NCBI GenBank assembly: GCA_964539825.1
Contig: CAZIKF010000021.1
Span: 24,231 to 88,230, forward strand
DNA length: 64,000 bases
From: CAZIKF01 sp964539825
GTDB taxonomy: Bacteria; Muiribacteriota; UBA6191
Direction of reading: 5' to 3'
The notes beneath the pieces were generated by a model. It did not search any database. It worked only from the letters and a program-made list of their open reading frames with translations, and was not told the DNA's origin. Position numbers and translations under genes: made by a program. How positions within the stretch are numbered: position 1 is the stretch's first letter; the number at the start of each line of letters is the position of its first letter. Of this stretch, positions 50,918 to 59,557 are shown piece by piece.

Positions 50918-51571
50918 TCAAGGTCTCTTGTGAGTTCTTTGGATTGCTGCCAGGTGGGCACGGTTCCAAATCCCTGTTTCCTGGGTTCGGGCACGATCCT
51001 CAAAGCCTGCATAGTATCTTCTCAAATCGTGGTCGTCCGAAAAGAGTTCGCGGTTGAGGATGGCAAGTCCCCTGCGCAGAAAGTCCACTACCAGGCTCAT
51101 CTTTGAAATTTTCGCGGAGGTTCTGCCCTTGTAACGCAGGTCCAGCACATCTTCAAGTACCTGTACCTGCTTTCCAAGGGTTGGCAGGTTGGTTACTTGC
51201 TTCCTGGAATCGTTAAGGTAATCGCGATCGCCCCTTTTTCGATTCACAACAATTCGAACAGGACCTGTCATATCAGGATACAAAGCATCACCTGCCAGTT
51301 GCTGAAGAAAGAGGAGATTCCAGGGATTGGGGATTTTCAAGCTCCTGATCTTCAGGACTCTCAGTGTCTTGTATGCTTTGGAGCCAGGCGGAATTGAGTC
51401 TGAGGGAAACTGTAGGGGGAAAAAAACCAGCAGATTCTGGTTATCATCTACAGAAAAAAGCATCTGACTATTGGGAAGAGCATGGTCCAGCTGTAGGTAT
51501 TGTTTGAAAAGATGCTCATTTGCGGTGTTCCCGACCGCGCAAAGGAAAAAGAGCAGGATAGATATTTTCAT
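50918..51571 (-). CDS. Exported protein of unknown function
   Basis: Protein of 217 residues from ATG 51571, with a signal peptide of about 17 residues (ISILLFFLCAVGNTA). An in-frame ATG at 51607 would place charged residues before the signal peptide and is less likely. Visible segments are RIVVNRKRGDRDYLNDSRKQV and VLEDVLDLRYKGR. The C-terminal DDHDLRRYYAGFEDRARTQETGIWNRAHLAAIQRTHKRP is rich in Arg and aromatic residues. No family is recognised. The orientation places it divergent from the endonuclease I gene (95 bases). Confidence 0.6.
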   Translation of the reverse strand: MKISILLFFLCAVGNTANEHLFKQYLQLDHALPNSQMLFSVDDNQNLLVFFPLQFPSDSIPPGSKAYKTLRVLKIRSLKIPNPWNLLFLQQLAGDALYPDMTGPVRIVVNRKRGDRDYLNDSRKQVTNLPTLGKQVQVLEDVLDLRYKGRTSAKISKMSLVVDFLRRGLAILNRELFSDDHDLRRYYAGFEDRARTQETGIWNRAHLAAIQRTHKRP

Positions 51572-51666
51572 TATCTTTTCTTCGTCAATCTCATTTAGCC
51601 TTGACACCCTCTTGAAAATGTTTATAAAGATTTAGCTGGTTCTAACTTCAACCGAAAGGCATTCCC

Positions 51667-52491
51667 TTGATTAAGTCACTCTCTATTCTACTTTTCTTTG
51701 TTACGACTATCCTTTCCGTCCAGGCTGATGCTCTTAGTAAATTTTTAGAGCTCTATGGGGAAACCCGTGCCGGTGACCATCACGAATACTACTGGGAAAT
51801 CGGAGATGAAAGTGGAGAAGCCTTGATTCGAGCCCTACATGAGCGAGTGCAGAAAAATCACAAAGCCAATGGTTATTCCCAGGCAAGAAGATACCTGTAT
51901 AACGAGGTTGAAAACAAAGACGGGGCCGTGACCACTCTCTATTCCGGGTTAATGATTCCTGGACGGGGAATGGATTATAAAGAAAAGGGAGACCAGAACC
52001 GTGATGGCTATACTGGGGACTTCGTCAATTGTGAGCATGTCTGGCCACAGTCAAAGTTTGGTAAGGCTTCCCCCATGCGGGCGGATATGCACCATCTTTA
52101 TCCTACTCTCGCAATGCCCAATAACAAGCGCGGCTCCTATCCCTTTGGGATGGTGAAGAACCCAAGCTATGAAACTTCATTTGGTTCACGGTTAGGTGGA
52201 CATCAGTATGAACCTGCCAATCCTGCCAAGGGAAATGTTGCCAGGGCAGTTTTCTATTTCGTGACACGCTATTATCGTGAGAACATATTCCAGAAAACAA
52301 ATTCCAATGATTTTTTTAAAAGCCGCCTCGCTATGTTAATGCAGTGGCATGAGCAGGATCCTCCTGACGAGTGGGAAAAGCGCCGCAATGAGCAGATTTT
52401 TAAATACCAGAGAAATCGAAATCCATTCATTGACCATCCAGAATTCGTTCAAAGAATTGGCACAAGAGGGTTTACCGCAGTTCTTCGGTAA
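51667..52491 (+). CDS. Exported endonuclease I (EndA/NucM family)
   Basis: Nuclease of 274 residues starting at TTG 51667, with AAAGG eight bases upstream. Signal peptide LSILLFFVTTILSVQADA. The active-site region FVNCEHVWPQSKFGKASPMRADMHHLYPTLAMPNNKRGSYPFG contains the catalytic EHVWP His and the following Asn/His metal ligands of the beta-beta-alpha-metal fold. VARAVFYFVTRYY and MLMQWHEQDPPDEWEKRRNEQI complete the family pattern. It degrades DNA or RNA in the periplasm or outside. The next gene overlaps its end. Confidence 0.9.
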   Translation: MIKSLSILLFFVTTILSVQADALSKFLELYGETRAGDHHEYYWEIGDESGEALIRALHERVQKNHKANGYSQARRYLYNEVENKDGAVTTLYSGLMIPGRGMDYKEKGDQNRDGYTGDFVNCEHVWPQSKFGKASPMRADMHHLYPTLAMPNNKRGSYPFGMVKNPSYETSFGSRLGGHQYEPANPAKGNVARAVFYFVTRYYRENIFQKTNSNDFFKSRLAMLMQWHEQDPPDEWEKRRNEQIFKYQRNRNPFIDHPEFVQRIGTRGFTAVLR

Positions 52492-53395
52492 CCGGAGAAC
52501 TTTAATTGTTCCTGGTACCGTCCTCTTCATTTTCTTAGTCTGCCTACTTCCTCAGCGGGCCCTCTGGGCCCTCGATAGGGGATTGGATACTCTTAAGCAG
52601 CAGGCTCAAAGAGGAGAGAGCTGGGCGCAATTCAACCTTGCCCTTCGCTATTATTCCGGTAGTGATCAGAAACAAAATTATCCCAGGGCTGCACGGTGGT
52701 TTCGTGAAGCCGCTCTGCAGGGAGATGAAAAAGCTCAAACGAACCTGGCCTTTATGCTAGAAGAAGGCCTTGGGATTAAGCCAAATATTGATGAGGCCCT
52801 ATCCTGGTATCTCCAGGCTGCACAAGGCGGTGATACCGAAGCACAGTTTCAGTTAGGTCTGAGATTTCTGCATGGCCGTTCAGTTCCCCGCGATGCCTCA
52901 AGAGGTCTGCGATGGATCGAGTTTTCTGCCGAACAAGAGCATGCCCAGGCTCAGGCGCTACTTGGAGATTGGTATTCCCTTGGTGCTGCGGAAGAAAAGG
53001 ATGGGGAGAGATATTCTCAGCCCGATCCAGAATCTTTTTCCAAGGCCCTGCGATGGTATCGAAGAGCGGCACGTAATCAACATTCCCATGCTCAATATCG
53101 ACTGGGGCTGTTGTTGTACCTTGGGAGGGGAATTGAGGTGAAAATGGCTGAAGCTCGCGACTGGTTGGAGAAGTCCGCCATGCAGGGCCACCAGGATGCC
53201 CAGGTTCTTCTGGGACGATTCTATTCCGGGGCATCTCATCGGGATCTGGTACGGGCCTATGCATGGCTCAGTGAAGCATATAGCCAGGGATTTGAAGAAG
53301 CACGAGAGGCTCTTAGAGTCCTTGAAACAAGGTTGAGTGCGACCCAATTACGCCAGGCACGCGAAATTTCCTCCACACTAAGCGCCAGGCGCTAA
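52457..53395 (+). CDS. Sel1-like repeat protein with signal sequence
   Basis: Protein of 312 residues if TTG 52457 is used; in-frame ATG codons at 52349 and 52388 would overlap the nuclease gene by more than 100 bases. A hydrophobic export segment (LFIFLVCLLPQRALWA) is followed by at least five Sel1/TPR-like repeats such as AQFNLALRYYSGSDQ, AQTNLAFMLEEGLGI, AQFQLGLRFLHGRSV and AQYRLGLLLYLGRGIE. These alpha solenoids mediate protein interactions, often in envelope stress or secretion. A GGAG lies before an ATT further downstream, so the true start is uncertain. The next gene begins 3 bases after its stop. Confidence 0.75.
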   Translation: MAQEGLPQFFGNRRTLIVPGTVLFIFLVCLLPQRALWALDRGLDTLKQQAQRGESWAQFNLALRYYSGSDQKQNYPRAARWFREAALQGDEKAQTNLAFMLEEGLGIKPNIDEALSWYLQAAQGGDTEAQFQLGLRFLHGRSVPRDASRGLRWIEFSAEQEHAQAQALLGDWYSLGAAEEKDGERYSQPDPESFSKALRWYRRAARNQHSHAQYRLGLLLYLGRGIEVKMAEARDWLEKSAMQGHQDAQVLLGRFYSGASHRDLVRAYAWLSEAYSQGFEEAREALRVLETRLSATQLRQAREISSTLSARR

Positions 53396-53398
53396 GAC

Positions 53399-54337
53399 GT
53401 GCATGATTCAAAACTTCCCGCGGACTTGAGCGAACTGGAATCCCTTCCAGAACTTCCCGAAGAATTTATCCGAGAGCTAATTTTATCTCCCGAAGACGCA
53501 AGAAAGAGGGATTACACCTATCCAAAAAAAAGACTACTGCGCCGGATTCGAAGAGGCCGCCCATGGCGACGTTCAAATACAACCAAAGGGGTAAGGGCAG
53601 CAAGAAAATCCATTGAATTATTCAATCGATTCTTAGCCGCCGCACTGGCGGGAACCGGAGGATTCCTCTTCTTCATTTGGCTCACTGGCTTTCTCCATCC
53701 CGTTTATTTCCCCCAGCTTGTGGGGTTGTGGTCACTCATAGCGGCCCTTTGGACACTGGCCAGGTTCCAAAAGAAAATCAGAGGCGAGGTATTATCCTCA
53801 CTGCTAGCCTTTCTTGTACCCCAGGAAGAATTGGAAAATCCAGTCGATTGGGTCTGGTTTTGGGAGCGCCATCTCAGGGAGTTGCTCAGGGAAAAGAAGA
53901 CACTCACTCTTCGGTACTTAGAGGAAATCGTACAAACCAGAAAAGTTCTCGAAGGAGTAATGCGCTCAGACCCCCAAAGTGCCGATGATCCCACAATCCT
54001 TTTAAAATGGCAGGAGGCGGGGTCGGGACAGGCCAGGGCAGCTAAACTTTTTCGTGCCCTGGGGCGCATTGAAGAAGATCTCAAAACAAGGGTGAAAGAG
54101 ATACGAAAACTGCGCGCAAAAGAGCGGCAGCTGCATGAAGAGTACAACTCTCAGAGAAACAAGTCTCGTAAGGTGATGAGATTGAAACGATCAACCCAAA
54201 GAATTCTGGACAGGTGGGAAGAAGAAGAATTGAAACTTAGCAGGGATCTTTCTATTCTTGAGGGAGCTTTTCAGGATAGACTCCTGTGGGCAAGAGATTA
54301 TCTTGAGGCACTGGAGCAAACAAAGGAAGAGAATTGA
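53399..54337 (+). CDS. Membrane protein with long cytoplasmic coiled coil, unknown family
   Basis: Protein of 312 residues starting at GTG 53399. A charged, Arg-rich lead (RLLRRIRRGRPWRRS near 47-60) precedes two adjacent membrane helices (FLAAALAGTGGFLFFIWLTG and LVGLWSLIAALWTLA, about 80-122). The remaining 190 residues are highly charged helices predicted to coil (EEDLKTRVKEIRKLRAKERQL and so on). I recognise no family. Close coupling to the Sel1 gene suggests a related envelope role. Confidence 0.6.
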   Translation: MHDSKLPADLSELESLPELPEEFIRELILSPEDARKRDYTYPKKRLLRRIRRGRPWRRSNTTKGVRAARKSIELFNRFLAAALAGTGGFLFFIWLTGFLHPVYFPQLVGLWSLIAALWTLARFQKKIRGEVLSSLLAFLVPQEELENPVDWVWFWERHLRELLREKKTLTLRYLEEIVQTRKVLEGVMRSDPQSADDPTILLKWQEAGSGQARAAKLFRALGRIEEDLKTRVKEIRKLRAKERQLHEEYNSQRNKSRKVMRLKRSTQRILDRWEEEELKLSRDLSILEGAFQDRLLWARDYLEALEQTKEEN

Positions 54338-54420
54338 CGAAAACTCTTCAGAAAAATTCGCTCCTTGTCGATAGAATTTCTTAATGGCATTTTAAAAATG
54401 AAGGTTTTGGGAGGGTTTCG

Positions 54421-56049
54421 ATGAAAGAATCTGAGGATTTTCGAGTTCTACTCGTATATCCAAATCTGGCGATGATGCTGATTCCTCCCATATCTATCGC
54501 CCTGTTTACCCGCATTCTAAAAGATCAGAACTATGTTTTGGATCTTTTTGACAGCACCCATTATCTCAGCGCTGAAACAAGCAGTCCGGAGAATCGAGTC
54601 AAGTATCTCCAGGCAAGGGAATTTCATAGCGAGCAGCTAGGAGTTGACATAGGTTTTGACCTTCTGGGCGATTTTAGAAAGAAGGTCGAGGAGTTTCAGC
54701 CTGATTTTATGATTTACTCCGTCGTGGAGGACTCCTGGCTTCAGTGCTCTCGCATGCTCACAGCCATCCAGGATCTCAAGATTCCCCATATTGTGGGGGG
54801 TGTATTCCCAACTGCAGCTCCCGAAGTGGTACTGCGATCAGGATTGGTAGAAAATGTAGCGATTGGAGAGGGTGAAGAAGTCATCATTGAGGCTGCCGAG
54901 GCAGTGCGCTCAGGAAACCCTATCCAAGAAATTGCCAATATCTGCTGGCTTGATGAGCAGGGTGGATTTCGAAAGAATCCCGTCAGACCCCTGGTAAATA
55001 TTAACAAAGTGGTTCCCGATTATTCCCTCTTTGCCCAGAGTAGATTCTACAGGCCCATGGGGGGAAGAATTTTCAAAACCATTCCGGTGGAGACTTACCG
55101 GGGCTGCCCGTTTACCTGTACCTATTGTAATTCCCCGATGCACAAAGACTTTTCAAAGGAACATGGACTGGGATCTTTCCTGAGACGAAAGAAAATGGAT
55201 CTGTTGGCTTCTGAGTTAAGAGTCTACAAGAAGCTTTACGACCCGGATTTTTTCTATTTTGTCGACGATAGCTTTTTGGCACGTCCTGAGAAAGAGATTT
55301 ATGATTTTTGTGAAATGTATAAAGAATTTCAGCTCCCCTTCTGGTTCAACACCCGCCCGGATCATTGTAAATTGGAGGTTTTGAAAGCCCTGAAGGCAGT
55401 GGGAGGTTATCGCATCAGCTTTGGCATTGAATGTGGCAACGAAGACTTTCGCAAACGTGTACTCACCCGTAATGTCTCCAATCGCCAGCTCATTGAGCAA
55501 TTTGACGTGATTTCTGAGAGCGGGATAGCCTTTTCTGTGAATCTCATTATAGGTTTTCCCGGTGAAACCAGGGACCTGGTCATGGACACGGTAGAATTTG
55601 TACGCTCTATTGCTGGTTATGACGCGCTGACGGTAAGTATCTTCACCCCCTACCATGGTACGGCTTTGCGTGATGTGGCCGTGAAGAATGGCTGGCTGGA
55701 TTCAAGTACTATTACCCAACACACTACTTCGAGTTCGCTTTTGAAAATGCCTTCTCCCTATCTATCTGAGGGAGAAATAGATGGACTGGTTCGGGTTCTT
55801 CCACTTTACTGCTACTTCCCAAAATCCGAATGGGCGGTTCTTCAAAAAGCCGAAGCCTTTGATGAGGAAGGCAATAGGATCTTTGAGGAATATGCCCAAA
55901 TCTACCGCCGCAACTTTCTACAAGAAGATCAGGAACAGGCTAAAATCTGGATTGATCATACCACTGGATGTAAATCCAACCCGAAGGATCGTTTCTTTGT
56001 AAGCCCGAGTCGAATGCACGAGGAAATTCTCTCGTCCTTAACGATTTAA
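54421..56049 (+). CDS. B12-binding-type radical SAM protein
   Basis: Protein of 542 residues. The N-terminal domain (1 to about 190) has the Rossmann pattern of cobalamin-binding radical SAM enzymes (VLLVYPNLAMMLIPPISIALF, PHIVGGVFPTAAPEVVL), though the cobalamin His motif is not evident. The radical SAM core has GCPFTCTYC (Cys229, Cys233, Cys236 for the 4Fe-4S cluster), FYFVDDSFL, FGIECGNED and INLIIGFPGET. Family members do methylations and rearrangements in bacteriochlorophyll, hopanoid and antibiotic pathways; the substrate here is unknown. GGGAGG precedes ATG 54421. Single-gene unit. Confidence 0.85.
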   Translation: MKESEDFRVLLVYPNLAMMLIPPISIALFTRILKDQNYVLDLFDSTHYLSAETSSPENRVKYLQAREFHSEQLGVDIGFDLLGDFRKKVEEFQPDFMIYSVVEDSWLQCSRMLTAIQDLKIPHIVGGVFPTAAPEVVLRSGLVENVAIGEGEEVIIEAAEAVRSGNPIQEIANICWLDEQGGFRKNPVRPLVNINKVVPDYSLFAQSRFYRPMGGRIFKTIPVETYRGCPFTCTYCNSPMHKDFSKEHGLGSFLRRKKMDLLASELRVYKKLYDPDFFYFVDDSFLARPEKEIYDFCEMYKEFQLPFWFNTRPDHCKLEVLKALKAVGGYRISFGIECGNEDFRKRVLTRNVSNRQLIEQFDVISESGIAFSVNLIIGFPGETRDLVMDTVEFVRSIAGYDALTVSIFTPYHGTALRDVAVKNGWLDSSTITQHTTSSSLLKMPSPYLSEGEIDGLVRVLPLYCYFPKSEWAVLQKAEAFDEEGNRIFEEYAQIYRRNFLQEDQEQAKIWIDHTTGCKSNPKDRFFVSPSRMHEEILSSLTI

Positions 56050-56067
56050 GTCTCTCTAAAGCAGGTT

Positions 56068-56601
56068 CTAAGCCAGGTTGATTACATTGGCGGCAGCATC
56101 GGAATCGGGAAAATCCTGCATGACTCGATCAAAGATCTTTTGAGCCCTTTCATTGTCTCCCCTTTTGCGCGCGATCATACCAAGGCTAAAAAGAGCATTG
56201 TCCGCGAGAATGCTCGCGGGATGTTCTCTCATGATTTTTGAAAACCCATTCCAAGCATCCTCAAGTCTACCCTGAATCATTGCTCTCTCGGCGGTTACAA
56301 AAAGCTCGGAAGCCGGGTCCATGCGATTCTCCAGGTCCTCTAATTGGTCCTGCGCCCAGGGTGCGGCATCTGAATCCGGATACTGTTCTACTACTGTTTT
56401 AAAAGCAACATAGGCCTTTTCAAATTCCTTGAGTTCTTTGTGACAAATACCCAGGTTATAAAAGGCATTGTCGGCCAGATCTGATTGGGGAAATTCCTTG
56501 GTCAGGCGGATAAAGGTCTGAACTGCCTGGTTAATGTTGCCCGACTTTACCAGGCCCATACCTTCTTTTAGATATTGAGAGGGAAGGGTTTCATCGCACA
56601 T
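56068..56601 (-). CDS. Tetratricopeptide repeat protein
   Basis: Protein of 177 residues, almost wholly TPR: GMGLVKSGNINQAVQTFIRL, NAFYNLGICHKELKEFEKAYVAF and NALFSLGMIARKRGDNERAQKIF. It has YbgF-like spacing (FPDSDAA, YPDSDAA), which links it to Tol-Pal-associated CpoB-type proteins, but no signal peptide is visible, so it is probably cytoplasmic. A strong GGAGGA lies 5 bases upstream of the start. Function as an interaction scaffold is inferred. Confidence 0.78.
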   Translation of the reverse strand: MCDETLPSQYLKEGMGLVKSGNINQAVQTFIRLTKEFPQSDLADNAFYNLGICHKELKEFEKAYVAFKTVVEQYPDSDAAPWAQDQLEDLENRMDPASELFVTAERAMIQGRLEDAWNGFSKIMREHPASILADNALFSLGMIARKRGDNERAQKIFDRVMQDFPDSDAAANVINLA

Positions 56602-56719
56602 AGTATTCCTCCGAGCTTGAGCGTCTCTGCTTCAATATATCAAAGGCCTCTGGGTTTTTCGATGGATTGCATGTGCTATCTTGAAGCTTCTTCAAGTGAA
56701 TTGAGGAGGAGAAACATAC

Positions 56720-57214
56720 ATGGGTGAAACCTCATTGCCACCCCAAGGCTTTTCCCACATGCCTGAGACCGGTGGATTTGACCGGCTTATTGGCGACCTA
56801 TATGAGAAATTCGATGGCGAGAATTGGACCTATTGTTTTCTGACGACGCAGAAGATTCAGAGTTCGAGCGGAAATGTACATGGGGGGTTTCTCATGATGG
56901 CTGTGGATCACCTGATCTCACTGGACATCCTGAGACGAAAGGATCGACCTTACCACATTGCCACCGCTCAATTGGAGTCCCACTTCATTGATCGGACACC
57001 CGTGGGAATATGGGTTTTTGGCAAACCCAGGATCTTACGTCGGACAAGGCATTTACTTTTCACTGATTGTGAGTTTTCCAGTGAGAATGGACTCCTGTTT
57101 AGAGCAACGGGAATCTGGAAGATTGTGGCTGCTGATTCCAGGGTTGCCCGTGAAACCGCCAAATTAATGTCTGAGGGTACCTGGCCGGCTGAGAAGGACC
57201 CGGCGGATCAGTGA
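56720..57214 (+). CDS. Hotdog-fold thioesterase (PaaI-like)
   Basis: Protein of 164 residues. GNVHGGFLMMAVDHLISLDIL carries the hotdog helix and the HGG motif of PaaI-type thioesterases, with HIATAQLESHFIDRTPVGIWVFGKPRILRRTRHLLFTDCEF forming the sheet. It hydrolyses acyl-CoA thioesters. GAGGAGG precedes ATG 56720. The gene ends within the convergent BioY gene (7-base overlap). Context gives no pathway. Confidence 0.78.
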   Translation: MGETSLPPQGFSHMPETGGFDRLIGDLYEKFDGENWTYCFLTTQKIQSSSGNVHGGFLMMAVDHLISLDILRRKDRPYHIATAQLESHFIDRTPVGIWVFGKPRILRRTRHLLFTDCEFSSENGLLFRATGIWKIVAADSRVARETAKLMSEGTWPAEKDPADQ

Positions 57215-57738
57215 AGATGTCTAAGTCTTCTGTTAAGGGCCGTGATTAGAAAAAGGCTGAAAAACAATTTCACGACGGCAGCGATGTAAAAAGGAGTCAT
57301 GGCTGCGAAAAGGGTAGTGAGGGGAATTTTTTCCAGGTTCGCGTGCCACAGTATTCCGCAGACGAATATGATCATGGTATGTAGGAACAGGGAGGCTAGC
57401 AGTCGCGCTCTCGAGGAGACCCAATAAGATCGGTAACGCTGCAAAGGAACCGTGGCGATCAAAAAGCCAAATAGATATCCCCCAGTCTTTTCAAAGAAAT
57501 AAGCAAGGCCTCCTCCATACGCGAAAACTGGAAATCCTGCCGCCCCCAATAAGAGGTACAGAAGTACGCTATAAATTCCATAAGGAGCGGGCAGGCAAAG
57601 TGCCGCGACCTGTATCATAGGAGTCTGGAGAGTGAGGGGAACGCCCAGGAAAAAGGGAATGCGTATCTGTGTACCTGCCGTAATCAGTGCGCAGCACAGG
57701 GCAGCGAGAATCATCAATCGAAGATGGTTCCTTTTCAT
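57208..57738 (-). CDS. bioY: Biotin transporter substrate-binding subunit BioY
   Basis: Integral membrane protein of 176 residues with about six helices. The family motifs are ITAGTQIRIPFFLGVPLTLQTPMIQVAALCLPAPYGIYSVLLYLLLGAAGFPVFA and GGLAYFFEKTGGYLFGFLIA. BioY is the S-component of ECF-type biotin uptake and may work alone or with a shared energising module. No biotin synthesis gene or BirA site is evident. A TATAGT box lies about 12 bases upstream of the start, in the shared divergent gap with the DUF309 gene. Confidence 0.9.
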   Translation of the reverse strand: MKRNHLRLMILAALCCALITAGTQIRIPFFLGVPLTLQTPMIQVAALCLPAPYGIYSVLLYLLLGAAGFPVFAYGGGLAYFFEKTGGYLFGFLIATVPLQRYRSYWVSSRARLLASLFLHTMIIFVCGILWHANLEKIPLTTLFAAMTPFYIAAVVKLFFSLFLITALNRRLRHLH

Positions 57739-57777
57739 AACTTCAGGATACTATACCGAAAAAGGGAAAACAGGCTC
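57739..57777 (-). promoter_or_regulatory. Candidate bioY promoter with the family A tail box
   Basis: On the minus strand the bases 57751-57766 read CCCTTTTTCGGTATAG, then T, and bioY's ATG follows about 11 bases later. The same TTTTCGGTATAG box ends family A copies 4 and 5 and, with changes, copies 2 and 3. TATAGT is a fair -10 box; no convincing -35 is seen. Transcription would start close to the ATG. Confidence 0.4.
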
Positions 57778-58122
57778 ATGAATGATTGCGGGACTGAAAA
57801 GCGGCATTGGCAGGAAGGCATTGAACTTTTTAACAAAGGGTTGGCCTATGAATCGCACGAGGAATTTGAACACGTGTGGCTCAAGTCCACGGGAAAGAAA
57901 AAACTGTTTTTGCAGATTTTAATTCTCATTGCGGCCGTACAGGTACATCGAGCCAAGGGGCGTGTGGATACCGCCCGTCGCGTATTGCTTACCATTGAAA
58001 AAAAACTCATTGAACTTGGTGACTTCTCGCTGCACCATCTTGACCAGGGCGCGCTTCAAACCCTGTTCAAGCGCTTGCAGAAAAATGAGAGTCCAAAAAT
58101 TCCTCAAGATCCTAGGGACTGA
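57778..58122 (+). CDS. DUF309-domain protein
   Basis: Small protein of 114 residues from ATG 57778, which puts the conserved core near the start; the ATG at 57724 lies inside bioY and adds unconserved residues. The DUF309 core is WQEGIELFNKGLAYESHEEFEHVWL, followed by LFLQILILIAAVQVHRAKGR. The family is a helical fold of unknown function, often near cofactor or tRNA-related genes. It shares its upstream gap with bioY and ends inside the 3' end of the htrA-like gene. Confidence 0.78.
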   Translation: MNDCGTEKRHWQEGIELFNKGLAYESHEEFEHVWLKSTGKKKLFLQILILIAAVQVHRAKGRVDTARRVLLTIEKKLIELGDFSLHHLDQGALQTLFKRLQKNESPKIPQDPRD

Positions 58123-59503
58123 GTTCGACGTATGCCAGGTAGCCGTCTCGAAGAATAACAAGGATGAGACTGCTGGCGTCCACCCTGGAAGAAAAATACT
58201 CCAGGAGATCCTTTCGGGATTTTATCTTGGCCCGGTTCACCTGAATGATTAAATCCCCCTTTTCAAGTCCTGCTTCATAGGCTGGGGAGGAGGGAAAAAC
58301 CTTTTCTACGAGAACCCCGTTTAATCCCCTGGAGAGCTGGAGTTTTTTGCGATCTCTTGGGCTGATATTTCGAACTTTGAATCCAATTTGCCGTTCGCCT
58401 ATTGTGGGAAGAATTCGATTTCCAGCGAACCCACGGCCCCTTTCACTAACCACCACATCTTTATTCAGTGTCCTTCCCGAGCGGGTGATTTTCAGGTGAG
58501 CGACCTTTCCTACCGCTACCTCCTGAATTTTAGCGTTGAGCGTATCCTTATTTTCTACCAGCACCCCATTTACATCCGTAATGATGTCTCCATCTTTTAA
58601 ACCGGCCTGTTCAGCGGGACTACCAGGAACGATGCGTTGAATCAGAACTCCCCGTGGAGAGGAAAGATTCAATTCATGGGCAATTTCAGGAGTCACGTCT
58701 TCAATGTATACCCCTAGCCAGGATTCCTGGGCTTCACCGAACTGAGCAATATCGGCGATGATTCGTTTGGCGAGATTGATGGGAATCGCGAATCCCAGCC
58801 CCTGCCCCATGGGATTAATTGCGGTGTTAATCCCAATGATTTTTCCATCCATGTTTAGAAGCGGACCACCGCTGTTTCCAGGATTGATGGATGCGTCTGT
58901 CTGAATTAGGTTGTTATAAAACTTCCCGGGTCCAAAGTTCAGCGATCGGCCTTTTGCTGAAACAATGCCCACCGTAACGGTTCGATCAAGGCTAAAGGGA
59001 GACCCGATGGCAATGACCCACTCCCCTACCCGTAAGGCGGCGGAGTCTCCCAGGCTCCCCACGAATTCAGGTTTAAAAGCTCCAGAAAAAGTAGAATCAT
59101 CGATCTGAAGCACGACTAGATCCTTGCTCTTATCTCCCCCTTTTAAAATGGCCTGGAATTTTCGACCATCGCTCAGGGTCACTTCAATCTGATCTGAATT
59201 CTGAATCACATGAAAATTTGTGAGAATTAAACCGGAGGAGTCGTAGATGAACCCGCTTCCCTCACCGCTCTTCTTGGGAATGACATTATTAGGCACCTGA
59301 AAAAAGAATTCAAAGAGTCCGCCAAAAGGCTGTCGTCTCAGGGAATACTCCTGGATGTTGACCTTTGATACAATGTTTACAACGCTGCTTCCACGCTGTT
59401 CAACCAGATCCGCAATGTGATTATCCGCATGTATTGAGCGAGCGCTCAGGCAGGAATAGGGAAGGGCTAAGAAGTAAAGTAATAAGAAGAGGAGCTTGAT
59501 CAT
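58112..59503 (-). CDS. Periplasmic serine protease, HtrA/DegQ type
   Basis: Protease of 463 residues. Signal peptide of about 21 residues (FLLLYFLALPYSCLSA). Trypsin-like domain with His98 (LTNFHVIQ), Asp128 (DKSKDLVVLQI) and Ser211 (NPGNSGGPLL), then two PDZ domains (GVLIQRIVPGSPAEQAGLKDGDII and GVLVEKVFPSSPAYEAGLEKGDLI). HtrA proteins degrade or refold misfolded envelope proteins, and the PDZ domains recognise exposed C-termini. Length matches DegP/DegQ. Its 3' end overlaps the DUF309 gene by 11 bases. Confidence 0.94.
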   Translation of the reverse strand: MIKLLFLLLYFLALPYSCLSARSIHADNHIADLVEQRGSSVVNIVSKVNIQEYSLRRQPFGGLFEFFFQVPNNVIPKKSGEGSGFIYDSSGLILTNFHVIQNSDQIEVTLSDGRKFQAILKGGDKSKDLVVLQIDDSTFSGAFKPEFVGSLGDSAALRVGEWVIAIGSPFSLDRTVTVGIVSAKGRSLNFGPGKFYNNLIQTDASINPGNSGGPLLNMDGKIIGINTAINPMGQGLGFAIPINLAKRIIADIAQFGEAQESWLGVYIEDVTPEIAHELNLSSPRGVLIQRIVPGSPAEQAGLKDGDIITDVNGVLVENKDTLNAKIQEVAVGKVAHLKITRSGRTLNKDVVVSERGRGFAGNRILPTIGERQIGFKVRNISPRDRKKLQLSRGLNGVLVEKVFPSSPAYEAGLEKGDLIIQVNRAKIKSRKDLLEYFSSRVDASSLILVILRDGYLAYVELSP

Positions 59504-59557
59504 CCTCTATCCAACAGCGCAAAACACATGCCAAAACCCTGTTTCACAATGAAGATT

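Noticed and set aside
57721..57780. Biotin riboswitch or BirA operator ahead of bioY
   Set aside because: The gap is only about 40 bases and shows no BirA-type inverted repeat; no biotin riboswitch class is known to me.
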